Of a stretch of DNA of 64,000 nt, positions 10,105-21,649 are shown piece after piece (the stretch's first letter is position 1; each line of letters starts with the position of its first letter). The notes beneath the pieces are model-generated. The model was not told the origin of the DNA. It saw only the letters and a list, made by a program, of their open reading frames with translations, and did no database searches. This DNA is from Ashinkailepas kermadecensis (Eukaryota > Arthropoda > Thecostraca > Neolepadidae), in the NCBI GenBank assembly GCA_034440615.1, contig JAOTOM010005050.1, positions 421,001 through 485,000 on the forward strand. The letters are read 5' to 3'. The translations under genes and the position numbers were made by a program.

Positions 10105-10830
10105 AGCAACGCACTGGCATTGCATGTCGGCCTGGAAGAAGCAACAAATAGTGATTTTTGTAGCGAAGCTAATATCGTCAAGCTAGCGGCGGCCAGGGTT
10201 TTCAACGTTATGCTCATGCTGAGTCAATACAAGTGAAGCTAATTGACCGAAGTATTCTATTTCGAGTGGTCTGGTCAATTGCTAAATGGAATACAGTGGC
10301 CAGTAGGCGTTCCTAGTAGGTCGGATATTGAGGTTTTGGCCAATTCCGAGGTCAAGATAACGCAGTGTGCATCTTACGCAACATTGTTATGAGAACAAAA
10401 AAAAAATACTTTTTTTCCTTCTCCTTTGTTTTTTTTCCTGCCGCGTTCAAGTATCTACAAAGATACATCTGATACGGAAATTGCTGCGAATGTATTCGTG
10501 ATATCAAAAGGATAATTGACTTCCTTGTTCTTTTGTGCCATAATTATTTGAATTACCACATAGTTGCTTGGTAACCTTTAATGTAAGGTTGACAAATGGA
10601 TTTCCTTAAAAGCTAAACGTGATTTAGCTGATGAATGATGCTAAGTGCATTCGTGGGCATTATTATGGTAGCAAATATTGCTACAAATAGCTCATATTAA
10701 GCCGGGCAGGTCGAAATAAATAAATAGAGAAACCTATATATCGGCTCCGGACCATATTCAGGATACGCAATTTTGCAAGAAATATGAGTCAAAACTGTGT
10801 ACCTTGAAGGAAGGTACGGAACCAAAGCCG
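10105..10830. other. No recognisable gene
   Basis: AT-rich sequence with a poly-A/poly-T patch near 10398-10435. No domain-bearing frame or tandem repeat is seen. Confidence 0.5.
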
Positions 10831-10831
10831 C

Positions 10832-11140
10832 CCCGGAAGCTCTGTTGGTTAGAGCGCAGGCCTGCACTGGTCTCCCCTGTACCGGCAACACAGAGTTCGC
10901 GTCACTTCACGCGCTCGCATTTAGCCCCCGGCCGCGAGGGTCAGTTGGCAGCTGGCCCGATAAGGCCGGGGACGAGCTACGGTGTATTGACATGGTCGTG
11001 CATGGTCATGTCGATGCATTGACGGCACGTTAAACTTTCGGTCTAAATTCCGCCGTTGAACTGGAATTCATGGATCGGGTGGTGGGGTCAGGGTTCACGC
11101 AACAAGCTCCGCTTAGCAATAGAACCCTGGTTCATAAAGC
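10832..11140 (+). mobile_element. tRNA-derived SINE-like element
   Basis: The start resembles a tRNA 5' half: AGCTCTGTTGGTTAGAGCGC matches the D-arm/A-box region, and about 50 nt later GAGTTCGCGTC resembles a B box (GGTTCGANTCC), the spacing expected for an internal Pol III promoter. The following non-tRNA body (from about 10925) has no coding potential. I cannot fold a complete cloverleaf with an anticodon, so this is not a functional tRNA. Exact ends and target duplications are not resolved. Confidence 0.5.
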
Positions 11141-11256
11141 CACCCCAGCAATAATTCGGATTACATTTTTTTTGTTAAGTAAAAAAATATATAGGTATCT
11201 TTATTGAATTACTTCCGCTGTACCGATTTAATATGATGATGATGATTGGGGTTTTG

Positions 11257-11290
11257 GGGCGCATCGACCAGGGTAGGTCATTTAGCGCCC
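11257..11290 (-). other. 3'-terminal stem-loop of retrotransposon 1
   Basis: In RNA sense, outer arms GGGCGC/GCGCCC, a 4-nt/2-nt internal loop (TAAA/AT), inner arms TGACC/GGTCG and a 6-nt loop TACCCT. It lies about 60 nt after the RNase H stop. The same architecture occurs at 22588-22621 and 45957-45988. Confidence 0.8.
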
Positions 11291-11351
11291 ATAACAGTAT
11301 GCCCTATCTACTCAGATATATGCATTGGTGGTACGGTTTAGCACGGTATCT

Positions 11352-12280
11352 TCACTGTCCCGGGTGTAGTATTGAAAAACCTGCTTTTGCGACGAAGCGG
11401 CACACGTTTCCTAGGCATTCAGAGTTGTCTCCAAGGAGGCTGGAGAGCGTCCTGTTAGTCGTACAATATTGGACTCTATCCTGTGCGTAAAGGTGACATG
11501 TTAGAATATGATGTACTGTCAGGAACGAGTTGCATCGTGGGTACACTGGTCTGGCCTCATTTCTGAGCAGGTGACAGTGTGTTGCGTACGTGTGTCCTAT
11601 TCGCAGGCGTGCTAATGCAACCTCCTCAGCTCGTACCTTCCTGGAGGACGACGGCCAATGCCCTATATGTGGCTTGATTTGTTTGAGTTTGTTTGTACCC
11701 AGAGTGTCCCAACTGCGTTGCCACTTCTCATGAATGTATGTAGAGATCGTGGGGTAAAAATCCTGTGCCGGGAGAGGAAGGGCACGCGCGTAGGGTCTCC
11801 GTGCCGCTCGTCTCGCTGCCTCATCAGCGAGCTCGTTCCCCCGGATGCCGACATGACTTGCGATCCAGCAAAATGATACACGTCTTTCCTCTCGTCTCAG
11901 TAAAGTAAGGCGGGTTAAGACGTCCTGTAAAATTTGTTCTTGGGGGTTAAAACCATCCAGCGCCAAGAGGCTGCTCAGTGAGTCAGATAAGATAACGCAG
12001 GAGTTGCATTCACTGACTTCGATGAAACAGAGCGCTTTGAGGATCGCCACGATCTCTGAGGTGTATACAGACGCATTCGGTGGAAGCGAAAAGCCTCTGG
12101 TGACCGGTCCGGAAACGAACGCACATCCGACACCTTGATTTGTTTTTGAGCCGTCAGTGTATATCAGGGTGTGTCCATTGTATGTGGTGATACGCTCCAA
12201 TGAGTTTTCCCGGAATAGTACGGTGGGGACACACTCTTCTTGGAAGAAAAGAGAAAAAATTTTTTTGCGGGATATATTTC
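11352..12280 (-). pseudogene. RNase H domain and C-terminal Zn-knuckle region of retrotransposon 1
   Basis: RNase H removes RNA from the RNA/DNA hybrid during target-primed reverse transcription. In order the minus-strand frame shows YTDGSKTNQGVGCAF (first catalytic Asp), SEIVAILKAL (Glu), ILSDSLSSL (second Asp), CWIASHVGIRGNELADEA (His and final Asp), so all four acidic positions are present. A tail with RCNSFLTVHHILTCHLY, a CCHC/H-like motif typical of this group, leads to a stop at 11352. The domain itself is open for about 300 codons; it is disconnected from its RT by the homopolymer-rich stretch just upstream. Confidence 0.9.
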
Positions 12281-12590
12281 CGGGGGGGGTTACGGTGGGG
12301 CGAACCGCGTGGACCTTAGTGACTCTCATGCAGAATGTATCTGGGGTTGTACCCCCCCCCCCCCGGAAAAGGGGGAGGAGAGGGGAAAAAAACACCGCCT
12401 TATATGGAGGGGGGTGGGGATACCCCCCCAAAAAAAAAAAAAAACCAAGCACAACCCCTCTTAATTGTAATTATGGGTTTTGGGGGGCTCCCCCCAGGGC
12501 CCCCCACCCGGGGGGCGAAGAAAGCCCCCCCAAAAAAAAAAAAGGGGGGGGGGGGAGGGAAAAAAAAAAAAAAAAACCATCATACACGAA
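12235..12590. other. Homopolymer-inflated stretch within retrotransposon 1
   Basis: Runs of C (13 nt, 12352-12364), A (12 nt, 12532-12543), G (12 nt, 12544-12555) and A (17 nt, 12560-12576), with many shorter G/C/A runs, replace what should be the RT thumb to RNase H linker. Flanking element sequence is normal. Such clustering of runs of all types is more like consensus error than biology. Confidence 0.7.
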
Positions 12591-12599
12591 CAACAGGAA

Positions 12600-13775
12600 C
12601 GTTTGAACGGATGAGCTGGCGGTACATTTTAAAGGGTTGTACGGTTGCTCCGTATGTGTGGGTGCCACACATTTCATTGTATCCAAGCTTTGAAACAGCG
12701 CTGGTGCAGAGTTTTAGATGGTCAGCGTAAGTAAAAGGTCGTGGGGATTACTTTCCGTACGTTTGAGTGTCGGTTCCGGATAACAAGACCGTCGGGGACG
12801 AAATGTACCATAACAGTTTTCTTCCGCGTAAAGCGAAGTCCGTTTCGTGCTCCGTTCTCCAGATGGTTTATGGCTAGCTGAAGCTGCCGGTCCAAAGAGG
12901 GCGTACGAGAGGCGCAAACCAAATTGCGAGGTCGTCTACGAAGAGCGAGCGGCCAATATTATCTCTCGCCCCTTCCCGATATCGTTGATCAGTATCCCGA
13001 ACAGCGGCACACTGAGCACACTTCCCTGTGGAACACCGTTCATCTGCACAAACTTTCCGGACAGCAGGTTACCAACCGGACGCGGAAGGACCGTCGCTAA
13101 AGTTATTGACGAGCCCATGACCCTCTGACGAACAACTTATACCCATATGCAGCCTCTACGTCAAAGAACACGGTGCCCATGTGTTTGTGGCCTTTAAACG
13201 CAGCACCAACAGCAGTGTCTAAAGCTAAAACATGGTCTGCGGTAGGTCGTTTTTTTCGGAAACCACATTGGGCATTCGAGAAAAAGTCTTGCTGTTCTAA
13301 AAACCACGCAAGGCGAACATTCACAATCTTTTACATCAGTTTGCATAGTGACGACGTAAGCGAGATGGGTCGGTAGTGGAGTGGTTCCAGTCCACTTTTG
13401 CCAGGATTGAGAATATGGATTATTATGGCCTCGCGCCAAGCGGACGGTAAGTTTCCTGTTTCCAATATGGAATTAAAGGATGCCAGAAGAACGTCAGTCA
13501 CACATGGAGGCAAGTGCTTCAGCATGGCGTTATGAATGGCATCCGGTCCCCCAGAGACACGTTTCAGGGTATTAATGGCGTGTTTCAGTTCCGGCAAGGT
13601 GAATGGTTGGTTGTATGAGAGCTGTCGTGATGTGGAAAACTCAATAGGCATTGCCTCGCACCTAGTCTTGTGCCGTAGAAACTGAGGGTCAGCTCTCCTG
13701 TCTTGGCTACGTTCTGCTAGGGCACTAGCGATCTCGTTGGCCACGTCAAGTGGGCGAGTAACGCTTTGGCCATGG
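12600..13775 (-). pseudogene. Reverse transcriptase domain of retrotransposon 1 (frameshifted)
   Basis: RT copies the element RNA at the nicked target. On the minus strand the pieces are, in order: WREAIIIHILNPGKSG and HYRPISLTSSLCKLM (fingers), NAQCGFRKKRPTADH, VFFDVEAAYG (motif A, with YG where YD is usual), [14 protein letters not shown] (motif B), SLFVDDLAIWF (motif C, FVDD rather than FADD). Frames change between these pieces, so no intact protein is encoded. It is separated from the endonuclease part by an in-frame stop at 13776-13778. Confidence 0.85.
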
Positions 13776-14889
13776 ACCTACAGCACAGGTAGCGGACGCG
13801 AAGAAAAATGACCAGAGATGCGCTTTATCCGAGCCCACACCTGTGAGGTGGCGGTAAAACGGTTCATTCCGCTGACGTATTCTTTCCAGGAGGCTCTCTT
13901 CGCTGCTCTTATCCTACATCTAGCCGCAGCCCTTGCTTGCTTGAAAGCTAGCATGTTAGCCGTTGTGCTGTGTTTGCTAAACTGCTTTAGGGCTCGCTCA
14001 CGGGCGCAAATGGTCATTGCACATTCCTCAGTCCACCAAGGAACCGGGATGTGGGGAGGGGTACCAGAGGTACGTAGAATGCATCTATCAGCACATTGGA
14101 GAAGTCGTGAGGTGAAATCGTCAACACGGATGCAGTGAGTTCCAATGTCACGTGTAAAAACTGCCTGTGTCTCAGATTTAAAGCGAGTCCAGTCCGCTTT
14201 TTTCAAGTTCCAGCGTGGCGGTCGTGTTCCAAGAAATGCGCCTCCTTGAAAAGTAAGCCACACCAGAAAGTGGTCACTTCCACAGCAGTCATCATCAACT
14301 GACCACTCAAAATGGTGAGTCAGTTGGGGACGGACGAGACTCAGGTCCAGTGCTGACGTGCGGCCGGATGGCAGGGAAAGATGGGTATGTGCCCCCGTGT
14401 TCAGAAGGCAGAGTGGTTCCTGTTGGATTAAAGTCTCGAGGGTGCGGCCCCGTGTATTAATGTCTGAGCAGACCCAAGCGGTGTGGTGAGCGTTGAAATC
14501 ACCCAGAAGTAGAACTGGTGGAGGGAGCTCAGTCAGCAGCTGTCTCAGCTCCACGGTGGGGAACGCAGCCCCAGGAGGCAGGTATAGGGAGCAGACGCTT
14601 ATATCGCGGTGGACAAATGTCACCTGCGCTGCGACTGCTTGCAGAGTGGTTCGGAGAGCTAATTTGCGTGCCGGCACACTATGGTGGACGGCGAGTAGGA
14701 CGCCCCCATGTGCAATGCCATCAGATAGTACGTCATTGCGAAATACGTTGTAGCATTCCAGTCTAACCGCATCCTCTGTTGCCAGCTTCGTCTCTTGAAG
14801 ACAAATGGCTACTGGATTCTGTCGATGTAAGACGGTCACAAGATCAGAAATAGATGTCCTTAGGCCCCGGCAGTTCCATTGTAAAATAG
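13776..14889 (-). pseudogene. Apurinic endonuclease (APE) domain of retrotransposon 1 ORF2
   Basis: APE nicks the target DNA to prime reverse transcription. The minus-strand frame opens with LQWNCRGLRTSISDL (14883 downward), the typical N-terminus, followed by AICLQETKL (catalytic Glu), LLLGDFNAHHTAW (metal/catalytic GDFNAH), SALDLSLV and GSDHFLVWL (SDH box). A basic linker with PVPWWTEEC continues to an in-frame stop. No ATG lies upstream in this frame before a stop near 14910, and ORF1 ends at 14946, so initiation may have relied on reinitiation or been lost. The domain is otherwise open for about 360 codons. Confidence 0.9.
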
Positions 14890-14945
14890 CAGTAAAGGGT
14901 GTCAGCTAAAAACAAAAGTGGTTGATACAGTGACTTAGTGGGTAG

Positions 14946-16640
14946 TCACTGCAACATGGATCCGGAGTGGGTCCGTGACCTCCCCCTATGGCTCGATCCG
15001 TCCGTCGGGGATACTTGCCAAGGTGGAGCTCGCTTTCTGCCTCTGATGGGGGACGGGCATGCTGGAGCATCACCCCCACGTGGTGGGATGGGTGGTGGGG
15101 CGTGAAGAGTCCCAACCGACCGAGGAAGAGGAGCTACGATACCGCCAGGTGCCGGTGGGGACGGATCGGGTACATGGGGCTCTTGCTCGTACACTTGGGG
15201 AAGCGCTACGGCTGGCTGGCCCCACTTTCCCCAGGTCCGGGGCTCCTTGGCGGACACTGGTCGTTGGCTTCCGTGCCACACACGGGGGCGTGACAGGAAT
15301 GCGATGCGACGATGCACCGGAGGGCGTTGGTGGGGGAGGAGGGGGTGGAGTTGGTATGGTTTGTGATAGGGGGGTGGGATGGATTGTTTGGAAGGGGTGG
15401 GGGTAGATAATGTGGTGGATGGGATATGAGGGGATTTGGCGGGCTTTTTCGATCGCTGGGCCAGGGTCCACTTGCCACCCTCCTCATGAGTCTCCGCTTC
15501 CGAGTGTGCCTCCGGAGGCTCGGGGGGCGCTGGGGGTGGCATCACCATGCTCTGTTCCGGCCCGTGCGGCCGGCTTGTGAGTGGCACCCCAGCTGTCTCT
15601 GCCCCTGCGGTAGGGGGGGGGGTGCAAGCGAAACCAAATGAGCGTAGCAGGGCACTAAGTTGGTCAAGCAATTGGGCAGCACTGGGAGGCTGCTGCTGTG
15701 CAACGGTGGTTAAAGAATTGCGTGTCCTCTCTGCGTACGTCACTTTAGGATGGCTTTCCTCGTATGCCTCTCTGGCTTGCCGGAAGGAGGAGATATCCCT
15801 GGTGCTTTTCAATGATAAAATATCTTTCTCTCTGATGTAGGTTGGGCAGGATCGGTTGAAGGTCGTGTGGGGCGCCTATCCCCTACCACAGTCCACACAC
15901 CATAAGTCATGAGAGTCGCACTTGTCGATGGTGTGGTCTGCCGACCCACATCGGCCACATGCTGGGCGACCGCGGCAGTACTGAGTGGTGTGGCCATGCC
16001 GCTGACACCTAAAACACCGCATTGGGTTTGGGATGAAAACGCGAACTTTCACTCGGATATACCCTACTGACACTGCGGGTGGTAGGTCAGTACAGCCGAA
16101 AGTGAGGATAATGTTGTTAGTTACGTGAAGCTCTTTTCCCCTTTTCACTTTTATTATCTGCGCTTGCACGACACCATACTCCGCTAGTCCGTCGACTATT
16201 TCAGCCTCAGAGACGTCCCTAAGGTCGTAACAATTGATCACCCCTTTGCAGTTGTTCTTGGTGTTGTGGGGTTCAACTTTCATTGGAATTGCAATGTCCC
16301 TCATTCCATCGGACGTACGGATACTGTAAGTGAATGTGTTTATATCCAAGGCCCTCCTTGCGTCCTCTTCGTTTCGAAACTCCACTTCGATCCCCTCATC
16401 CCGTAATTTGTCGCAGCGTGTAATAGTCCCGAGACGGTCGCATCCTCGCTTCCGCTGAAACGGGGAAGGAGAAGATAACTTTTTCTCTAGAATCGGTCGA
16501 TATTAAGATTAAGATCCGCGGAGTGAATATTTTTGGCGTAGAAATGGCACTCGTACGTCGAAAGTGTTGGTTTCTGTTAGGATCGTTGTCCGAATGTCTG
16601 CTGTGTGCTGTGGTCATGTTTGATCCTCGGCTTCCACCAT
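14946..16640 (-). pseudogene. ORF1 (gag-like, CCHC zinc knuckles) of retrotransposon 1
   Basis: ORF1 proteins bind element RNA. The minus-strand frame 16385-15876 contains VRVFIPNPMRCFRCQ, then knuckles CFRCQRHGHTTQYC and CGRCGSADHTIDKC and the start of a third (CVDCG). A frameshift near 15870 separates the C-terminal region (SFRQAREAYEESHP and a long Pro-rich tail) that ends at 14946. Another frame change near 16390 separates the N-terminus; the ATG at 16617 or one further upstream could be the original start. The equivalent intact protein is at 40583-42139. Confidence 0.85.
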
Positions 16641-16689
16641 GGGAGTCTGGTCCTCATGTGAGGAACCAGGGAGGTTTTTGTGTTTTGAG

Positions 16690-17170
16690 TTGCCATGAAA
16701 TGTGTTTTGTTTTCAACTCCTCGGGCGCCCCACCACACAGGGGCCCAACGGGGGGGGGGACGCCCGGGCCCCGCGGACGGGAGGACGCCAGGCGCCCGAG
16801 GAGCTATACGGGGCAGGCGGCGCCTCCACCCGGCCGGGAGAGAGAGACTCACCACCCCGACCGGGATCCAGCGCCGCCCACCACTTGACCCCTGCCGGCC
16901 CGGCCGGCAGGCCCTGGGCCAGGGCCCAGACCTTCGGCCTGAGGCGACATGTCGCTTGGCCCGTATGGGGCCCTACGGACCCGCCTGCCCCTCCGGGATA
17001 TTAGGACCAAAGAGGCGTGTTGGTCCCCCGTCACAACTAGCACCGTGCGACGGGGGACCTCAGCCTCCAAGACTCCGTCAACCCCGGGGGGCGGGCCCAA
17101 GGGGCGCGACTACCCCGATAAAACTGAGCTGTAGGGCAGGACCGGGGAAGTTGTCCTACCGGCTCATATT
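16690..17170. other. Abrupt GC-rich block upstream of retrotransposon 1 ORF1
   Basis: This stretch is far richer in G+C and CpG than both flanks and has local self-complementarity (for example GGCCCTGGGCCAGGGCC near 16907-16925). Its position directly upstream of ORF1 on the minus strand suggests the 5' UTR and internal promoter of the element, but it could be unrelated. No protein domain is recognisable. Confidence 0.4.
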
Positions 17171-17584
17171 AGGGAGAGTTGGTGTTGCAGGGCCAGGTGA
17201 AGGACATGGATGTTGAGATGAGATGGGCATTGGAATGGGAGCGTATGGATGGAAGGACGAGTGAGGCTGTGGTAACCCGAGAGAGCGCCATTTCTCTAGC
17301 CAGCCGAGCAACGAGGCTGACCCCACTGCGGGGGCGATTTAATATCAGCAAAGGGCTATTCGCATTAATATTTGGTAGCTGATTGAGACTGCTTTCAGGG
17401 GAGCAATGATCATTATGTGATTCAGGTGTTCTCCGGTACACATTGTATATATTAAGCACACTTCTAGAAGTGATCATTATTTCAACATTATAGATTCGCC
17501 ATCCAGTGTCGGAGAACAGCTCTTAGATCTGCCCTCTGCAGTTACCCCGTAGAACTTGTCTGCATACATCCTGCCAGTCGGCTG
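17171..17584. other. Unassigned spacer before the 64-bp array
   Basis: No gene or repeat is seen. The last bases (TGCCAGTCGGCTG before 17585) resemble the unit ends of the following array. Confidence 0.5.
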
Positions 17585-19310
17585 ATGCCTGGATCTGCCT
17601 CATGTACAAACGGCCGCAGTCCGGAGTGCAGTACTCACTCTCTGTCAGATGCCTGGATCTGCCTCATGTACAAACGGCCGCAGTCCGGAGTGCAGTACTC
17701 ACTCTCTGTCAGATGCCTGGATCTGCCTCATGTACAAACGGCCGCAGTCCGGAGTGCAGTCCTCACTCTCTGTCAGATGCCTGGATCTGCCTCATGTACA
17801 AACGGCCGCAGTCCGGAGTGCAGTCCTCACTCTCTGTCAGATGCCTGGATCTGCCTCATGTACAAACGGCCGCAGTCCGGAGTGCAGTACTCACTCTCTG
17901 TCAGATGCCTGGATCTGCCTCATGTACAAACGGCCGCAGTCCGGAGTGCAGTCCTCACTCTCTGTCAGATGCCTTTTGTAAAAGGCGGTCAGATGCCTCG
18001 ATCTTTAAACTCTCTGTCAGATGCCTGGATCTGCCTCATGTACAAACGGCCGCAGTCCGGAGTGCAGTACTCACTCTCTGTCAGATGCCTGGATCTGCCT
18101 CATGTACAAACGGCCGCAGTCCGGAGTGCAGTACTCACTCTCTGTCAGATGCCTGGATCTGCCTCATGTACAAACGGCCGCAGTCCGGAGTGCAGTACTC
18201 ACTCTCTGTCAGATGCCTGGATCTGCCTCATGTACAAACGGCCGCAGTCCGGAGTGCAGTACTCACTCTCTGTCAGATGCCTGGATCTGCCTCATGTACA
18301 AACGGCCGCAGTCCGGAGTGCAGTACTCACTCTCTGTCAGATGCCTGGATCTGCCTCATGTACAAACGGCCGCAGTCCGGAGTGCAGTACTCACTCTCTG
18401 TCAGATGCCTGGATCTGCCTCATGTACAAACGGCCGCAGTCCGGAGTGCAGTCCTCACTCTCTGTCAGATGCCTGGATCTGCCTCATGTACAAACGGCCG
18501 CAGTCCGGAGTGCAGTCCTCACTCTCTGTCAGATGCCTGGATCTGCCTCATGTACAAACGGCCGCAGTCCGGAGTGCAGTACTCACTCTCTGTCAGATGC
18601 CTGGATCTGCCTCATGTACAAACGGCCGCAGTCCGGAGTGCAGTACTCACTCTCTGTCAGATGCCTGGATCTGCCTCATGTACAAACGGCCGCAGTCCGG
18701 AGTGCAGTACTCACTCTCTGTCAGATGCCTGGATCTGCCTCATGTACAAACGGCCGCAGTCCGGAGTGCAGTACTCACTCTCTGTCAGATGCCTGGATCT
18801 GCCTCATGTACAAACGGCCGCAGTCCGGAGTGCAGTACTCACTCTCTGTCAGATGCCTGGATCTGCCTCATGTACAAACGGCCGCAGTCCGGAGTGCAGT
18901 ACTCACTCTCTGTCAGATGCCTGGATCTGCCTCATGTACAAACGGCCGCAGTCCGGAGTGCAGTACTCACTCTCTGTCAGATGCCTGGATCTGCCTCATG
19001 TACAAACGGCCGCAGTCCGGAGTGCAGTACTCACTCTCTGTCAGATGCCTGGATCTGCCTCATGTACAAACGGCCGCAGTCCGGAGTGCAGTACTCACTC
19101 TCTGTCAGATGCCTGGATCTGCCTCATGTACAAACGGCCGCAGTCCGGAGTGCAGTACTCACTCTCTGTCAGATGCCTGGATCTGCCTCATGTACAAACG
19201 GCCGCAGTCCGGAGTGCAGTACTCACTCTCTGTCAGATGCCTGGATCTGCCTCATGTACAAACGGCCGCAGTCCGGAGTGCAGTACTCACTCTCTGTCAG
19301 ATGCCTGGAG
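17585..19310. repeat. Homogeneous 64-bp satellite array, 26 full units
   Basis: Six full units (17585-17968), one degenerate 52-bp unit (17969-18020), twenty full units (18021-19300) and a partial unit. Units start ATGCCTGGATCTGCC and are almost identical; the only frequent variant is AGTACT versus AGTCCT, the latter in units 3, 4 and 6 of the first block and 7 and 8 of the second. Because 64 is not a multiple of three and the unit has no stop in any plus frame, all three plus frames stay open for about 1.7 kb; those frames are not evidence for a protein. The degenerate unit contains GCCTTTT-GT-AAAAGGC, a small hairpin. Confidence 0.97.
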
Positions 19311-21640
19311 TATGCCATTTCCTCGGCAAAATATCAGGTAATGACGATACATTTTGTGACACAGTCATCGGAGAAGTCACGACAAAGCACAGGCATCGGA
19401 CATGGCATCCGGATTGCAAACAGTTTTCACGCCTCGTTAGAAAGCCTAATGAGCATGCCGAAGTCAAGTGACCAGCTTTCAGAGAGAGAGAATGGTGAAT
19501 GGTTAATTAAGATAGGGCCGTACAACAAAGCATATCCAGTATTTCAGTCTGCTACAATTCCAACGACGGCCCATTTCGTCACAATGGATTCGATCAAATG
19601 CACTCTCATGCGGAGGGCGCTGGGACGATGAGGACCATAATCAGCGCCATTGATCAGCATAACAAACAGGATTCGTTTGGGAGCCGATTCTATCGCTTTT
19701 AGTAGCAGCTGTATTTATTTCTAGCGGACCTGAAAACTGACGGCATTCAAGTACATTTTATAGAAACTCTGTTTCCTTCTAACTCTGATTCGTCATCTGA
19801 CTAGCGTACAGCCTCATTTCCTGCCATTTAGCTTCTCTATAATGACGTACTGTATATATTCTGCTTGCTCCTTTATGGGGGTTCATTTTTTATCAAACAT
19901 CACAGATGCCCAGGCACTCCGACCGAAAAATTATGTTCATGCAACAGTTGTGAGCTGATCATGCTGCGGCTACTCGTCTCACAGTTGGTTGTCAGGGTAC
20001 TGGCCCTCGTCTACTTTCATGGACGAAGTTGGCTGTTTCCAGCGACATCTATGCCGTGCAGCCCTGAGCAGCGATAGCGCCACAGCAGATATTTGCCGTA
20101 TGTCGAACCATGCGAACTACTGGCGGCAATGGTCCCACGTTCTCAATCATGTCCTGTTCCTCTGTGGACATGTGAAGTATCGGAGGGGAGGGGTGATGTT
20201 GGAGGTGTCAATTAAGGACTATTTCGTCGTCGTCACCAGGGGCCTGTCTCGACAGTCTGATGAAGTGCCGATTCACACCGGTTTCCAGTGCTTTGGCTCA
20301 TGGAAGAAAGGGGTGCTGATTTAGAAGTGTCATCGTGGAGTTTTTATGGGTGATAGAGGTGCTGATTCATGGGAGCTATCATGGATGGTATGGGTGGTGA
20401 AGGTATGATTCAGGGGCGTCAACAGAAAGTTGTTTCGATCCGTAAGGCAGTGGGTAAATCCAGAGAAATTCCCAAGGGATCAAAGGACATTTCGAGGGCT
20501 TTGGCCTGGGGCAATGAATAGCTGATGGTAGTGAATGAGGTATTGCTCTTACTAGTATGTTAACTGTCTCCTTACCTTGGTTACACAAACCATCAATAAC
20601 GTTTTCAAGCCAATGTTTATGCTTAATGTATGTGATTGATCAATCGATGTGTAAATTAATCTTATGAAAATAACATTACACAGCTATTGATATTTGCTAA
20701 ACATATCTCACAAGCAGAATGTGTGCCCAGCTTCTTTTCTTTTCTTCTATGGCTGCCAATGCCAACCAAACATTTTGTTAATAGTGATTTGTTTCTTAAT
20801 AATTTTAGAAAGCTTTTTAAATCCGAAAACTTATGAGGTCGACCTGTACTAACATGAATATTTGGGTCTACGTGGAACATTTCTGCATAGACCATAACTT
20901 TGCGCTGTTGGTCGATACTTGCTTGTATTTGATGTAGATATCAGTAGATTACAGCGAATTCAACGGTATGATTTTCAATATATGTATTTTATTGATGAAA
21001 CTAGCATCAGCGTTCAACGTGATTTGTAGTCGTGCTTTTTATTTGCAAACAGGTGTGTCGATTTTTGAAGAAAAAAAACATTGGGGGGGGGGGGCGAAGT
21101 GCCAACGCACTAGACCCCCCCCCCCACCAACCAAAAACTCATCGGATTTCGCCCACTATATTTTCAGATCTCAGAAATTCTGATTTTTTATTCGACGATG
21201 TGTATGTTTATGTTTATTCAGCATCCTCACCAACGGGGAAAATCGTCCAGTAACTGGTTAAGTCGCATAATTAAAAGAGCAGTGCACAGTACATGTCAAC
21301 ATAACAACTCTGAGTAATAGCATGCGACTGCAGTGCCATATAGTGGGCTCGGATCTATTGTCACAGTCACCGTGTCCGTTACCCTCCTCCTCACTCCACA
21401 CACGAACACACACCGGCTTAAATAAAAATACTTCAGCGATCAGATGCAGGCTAAAATACACCGGCCTTGATGGAGCATCAGAGCACAGCAGACCTGAACT
21501 GTGATGACGATGGATGAAAGTATTTCCTTGGTGCCTAACATTAGAGAGGGGAATTTTTCCCTTTAGTACGTCACTGCGGCTGCTCAACGTGTTTTTTTCC
21601 GCAGATTGCACGATCGAGAGTAGAAAGGCCCTTCGGATAA
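19311..21640. other. No recognisable gene; G-run/C-run hairpin at about 21075-21125
   Basis: No domain-bearing frame is seen in over 2 kb. Near 21083-21093 a run of 11 or so G faces a similar run of C about 25 nt later, able to form a GC hairpin or a G-quadruplex. The plus frame that continues from the 64-bp array past 19310 ends at 19631 without recognisable content. Confidence 0.45.
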
Positions 21641-21649
21641 TTTGTTTTC

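Larger units (their letters stand above)
11233..16650 (-). mobile_element. Non-LTR retrotransposon 1 (RNase H-bearing, I/R1-like group), near full length but broken
   Basis: Read on the minus strand, the order is gag-like ORF1 with CCHC knuckles, then ORF2 with apurinic endonuclease, RT and RNase H, a short 3' UTR with a stem-loop and a (CAT)n-type tail (11233-11246). This domain order is that of the I/Jockey superfamily members that carry RNase H. All ORFs are interrupted by frameshifts or stops. It is closely related to the element at 22566-25590 (shared FVDDLAIW catalytic box and RNase H). The 5' boundary is uncertain and may include the GC-rich block up to about 17170. No target-site duplication was found. 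Confidence 0.88.

Noticed and set aside
10832..10920. A functional tRNA gene
   Set aside because: The D-arm-like part is good but I cannot form an anticodon stem or a complete T arm, and the sequence continues into a SINE-like body.
15059..15840. Plus-strand frames across 15.0-15.8 kb
   Set aside because: They are antisense to the Pro-rich C-terminus of the retrotransposon 1 ORF1 and show no domain.
17585..19631. Frames of 536-628 codons in the 64-bp array
   Set aside because: Open only because a 64-bp unit without stops is repeated; the same peptide appears in all three frames, shifted. There is no domain, signal peptide or codon bias.
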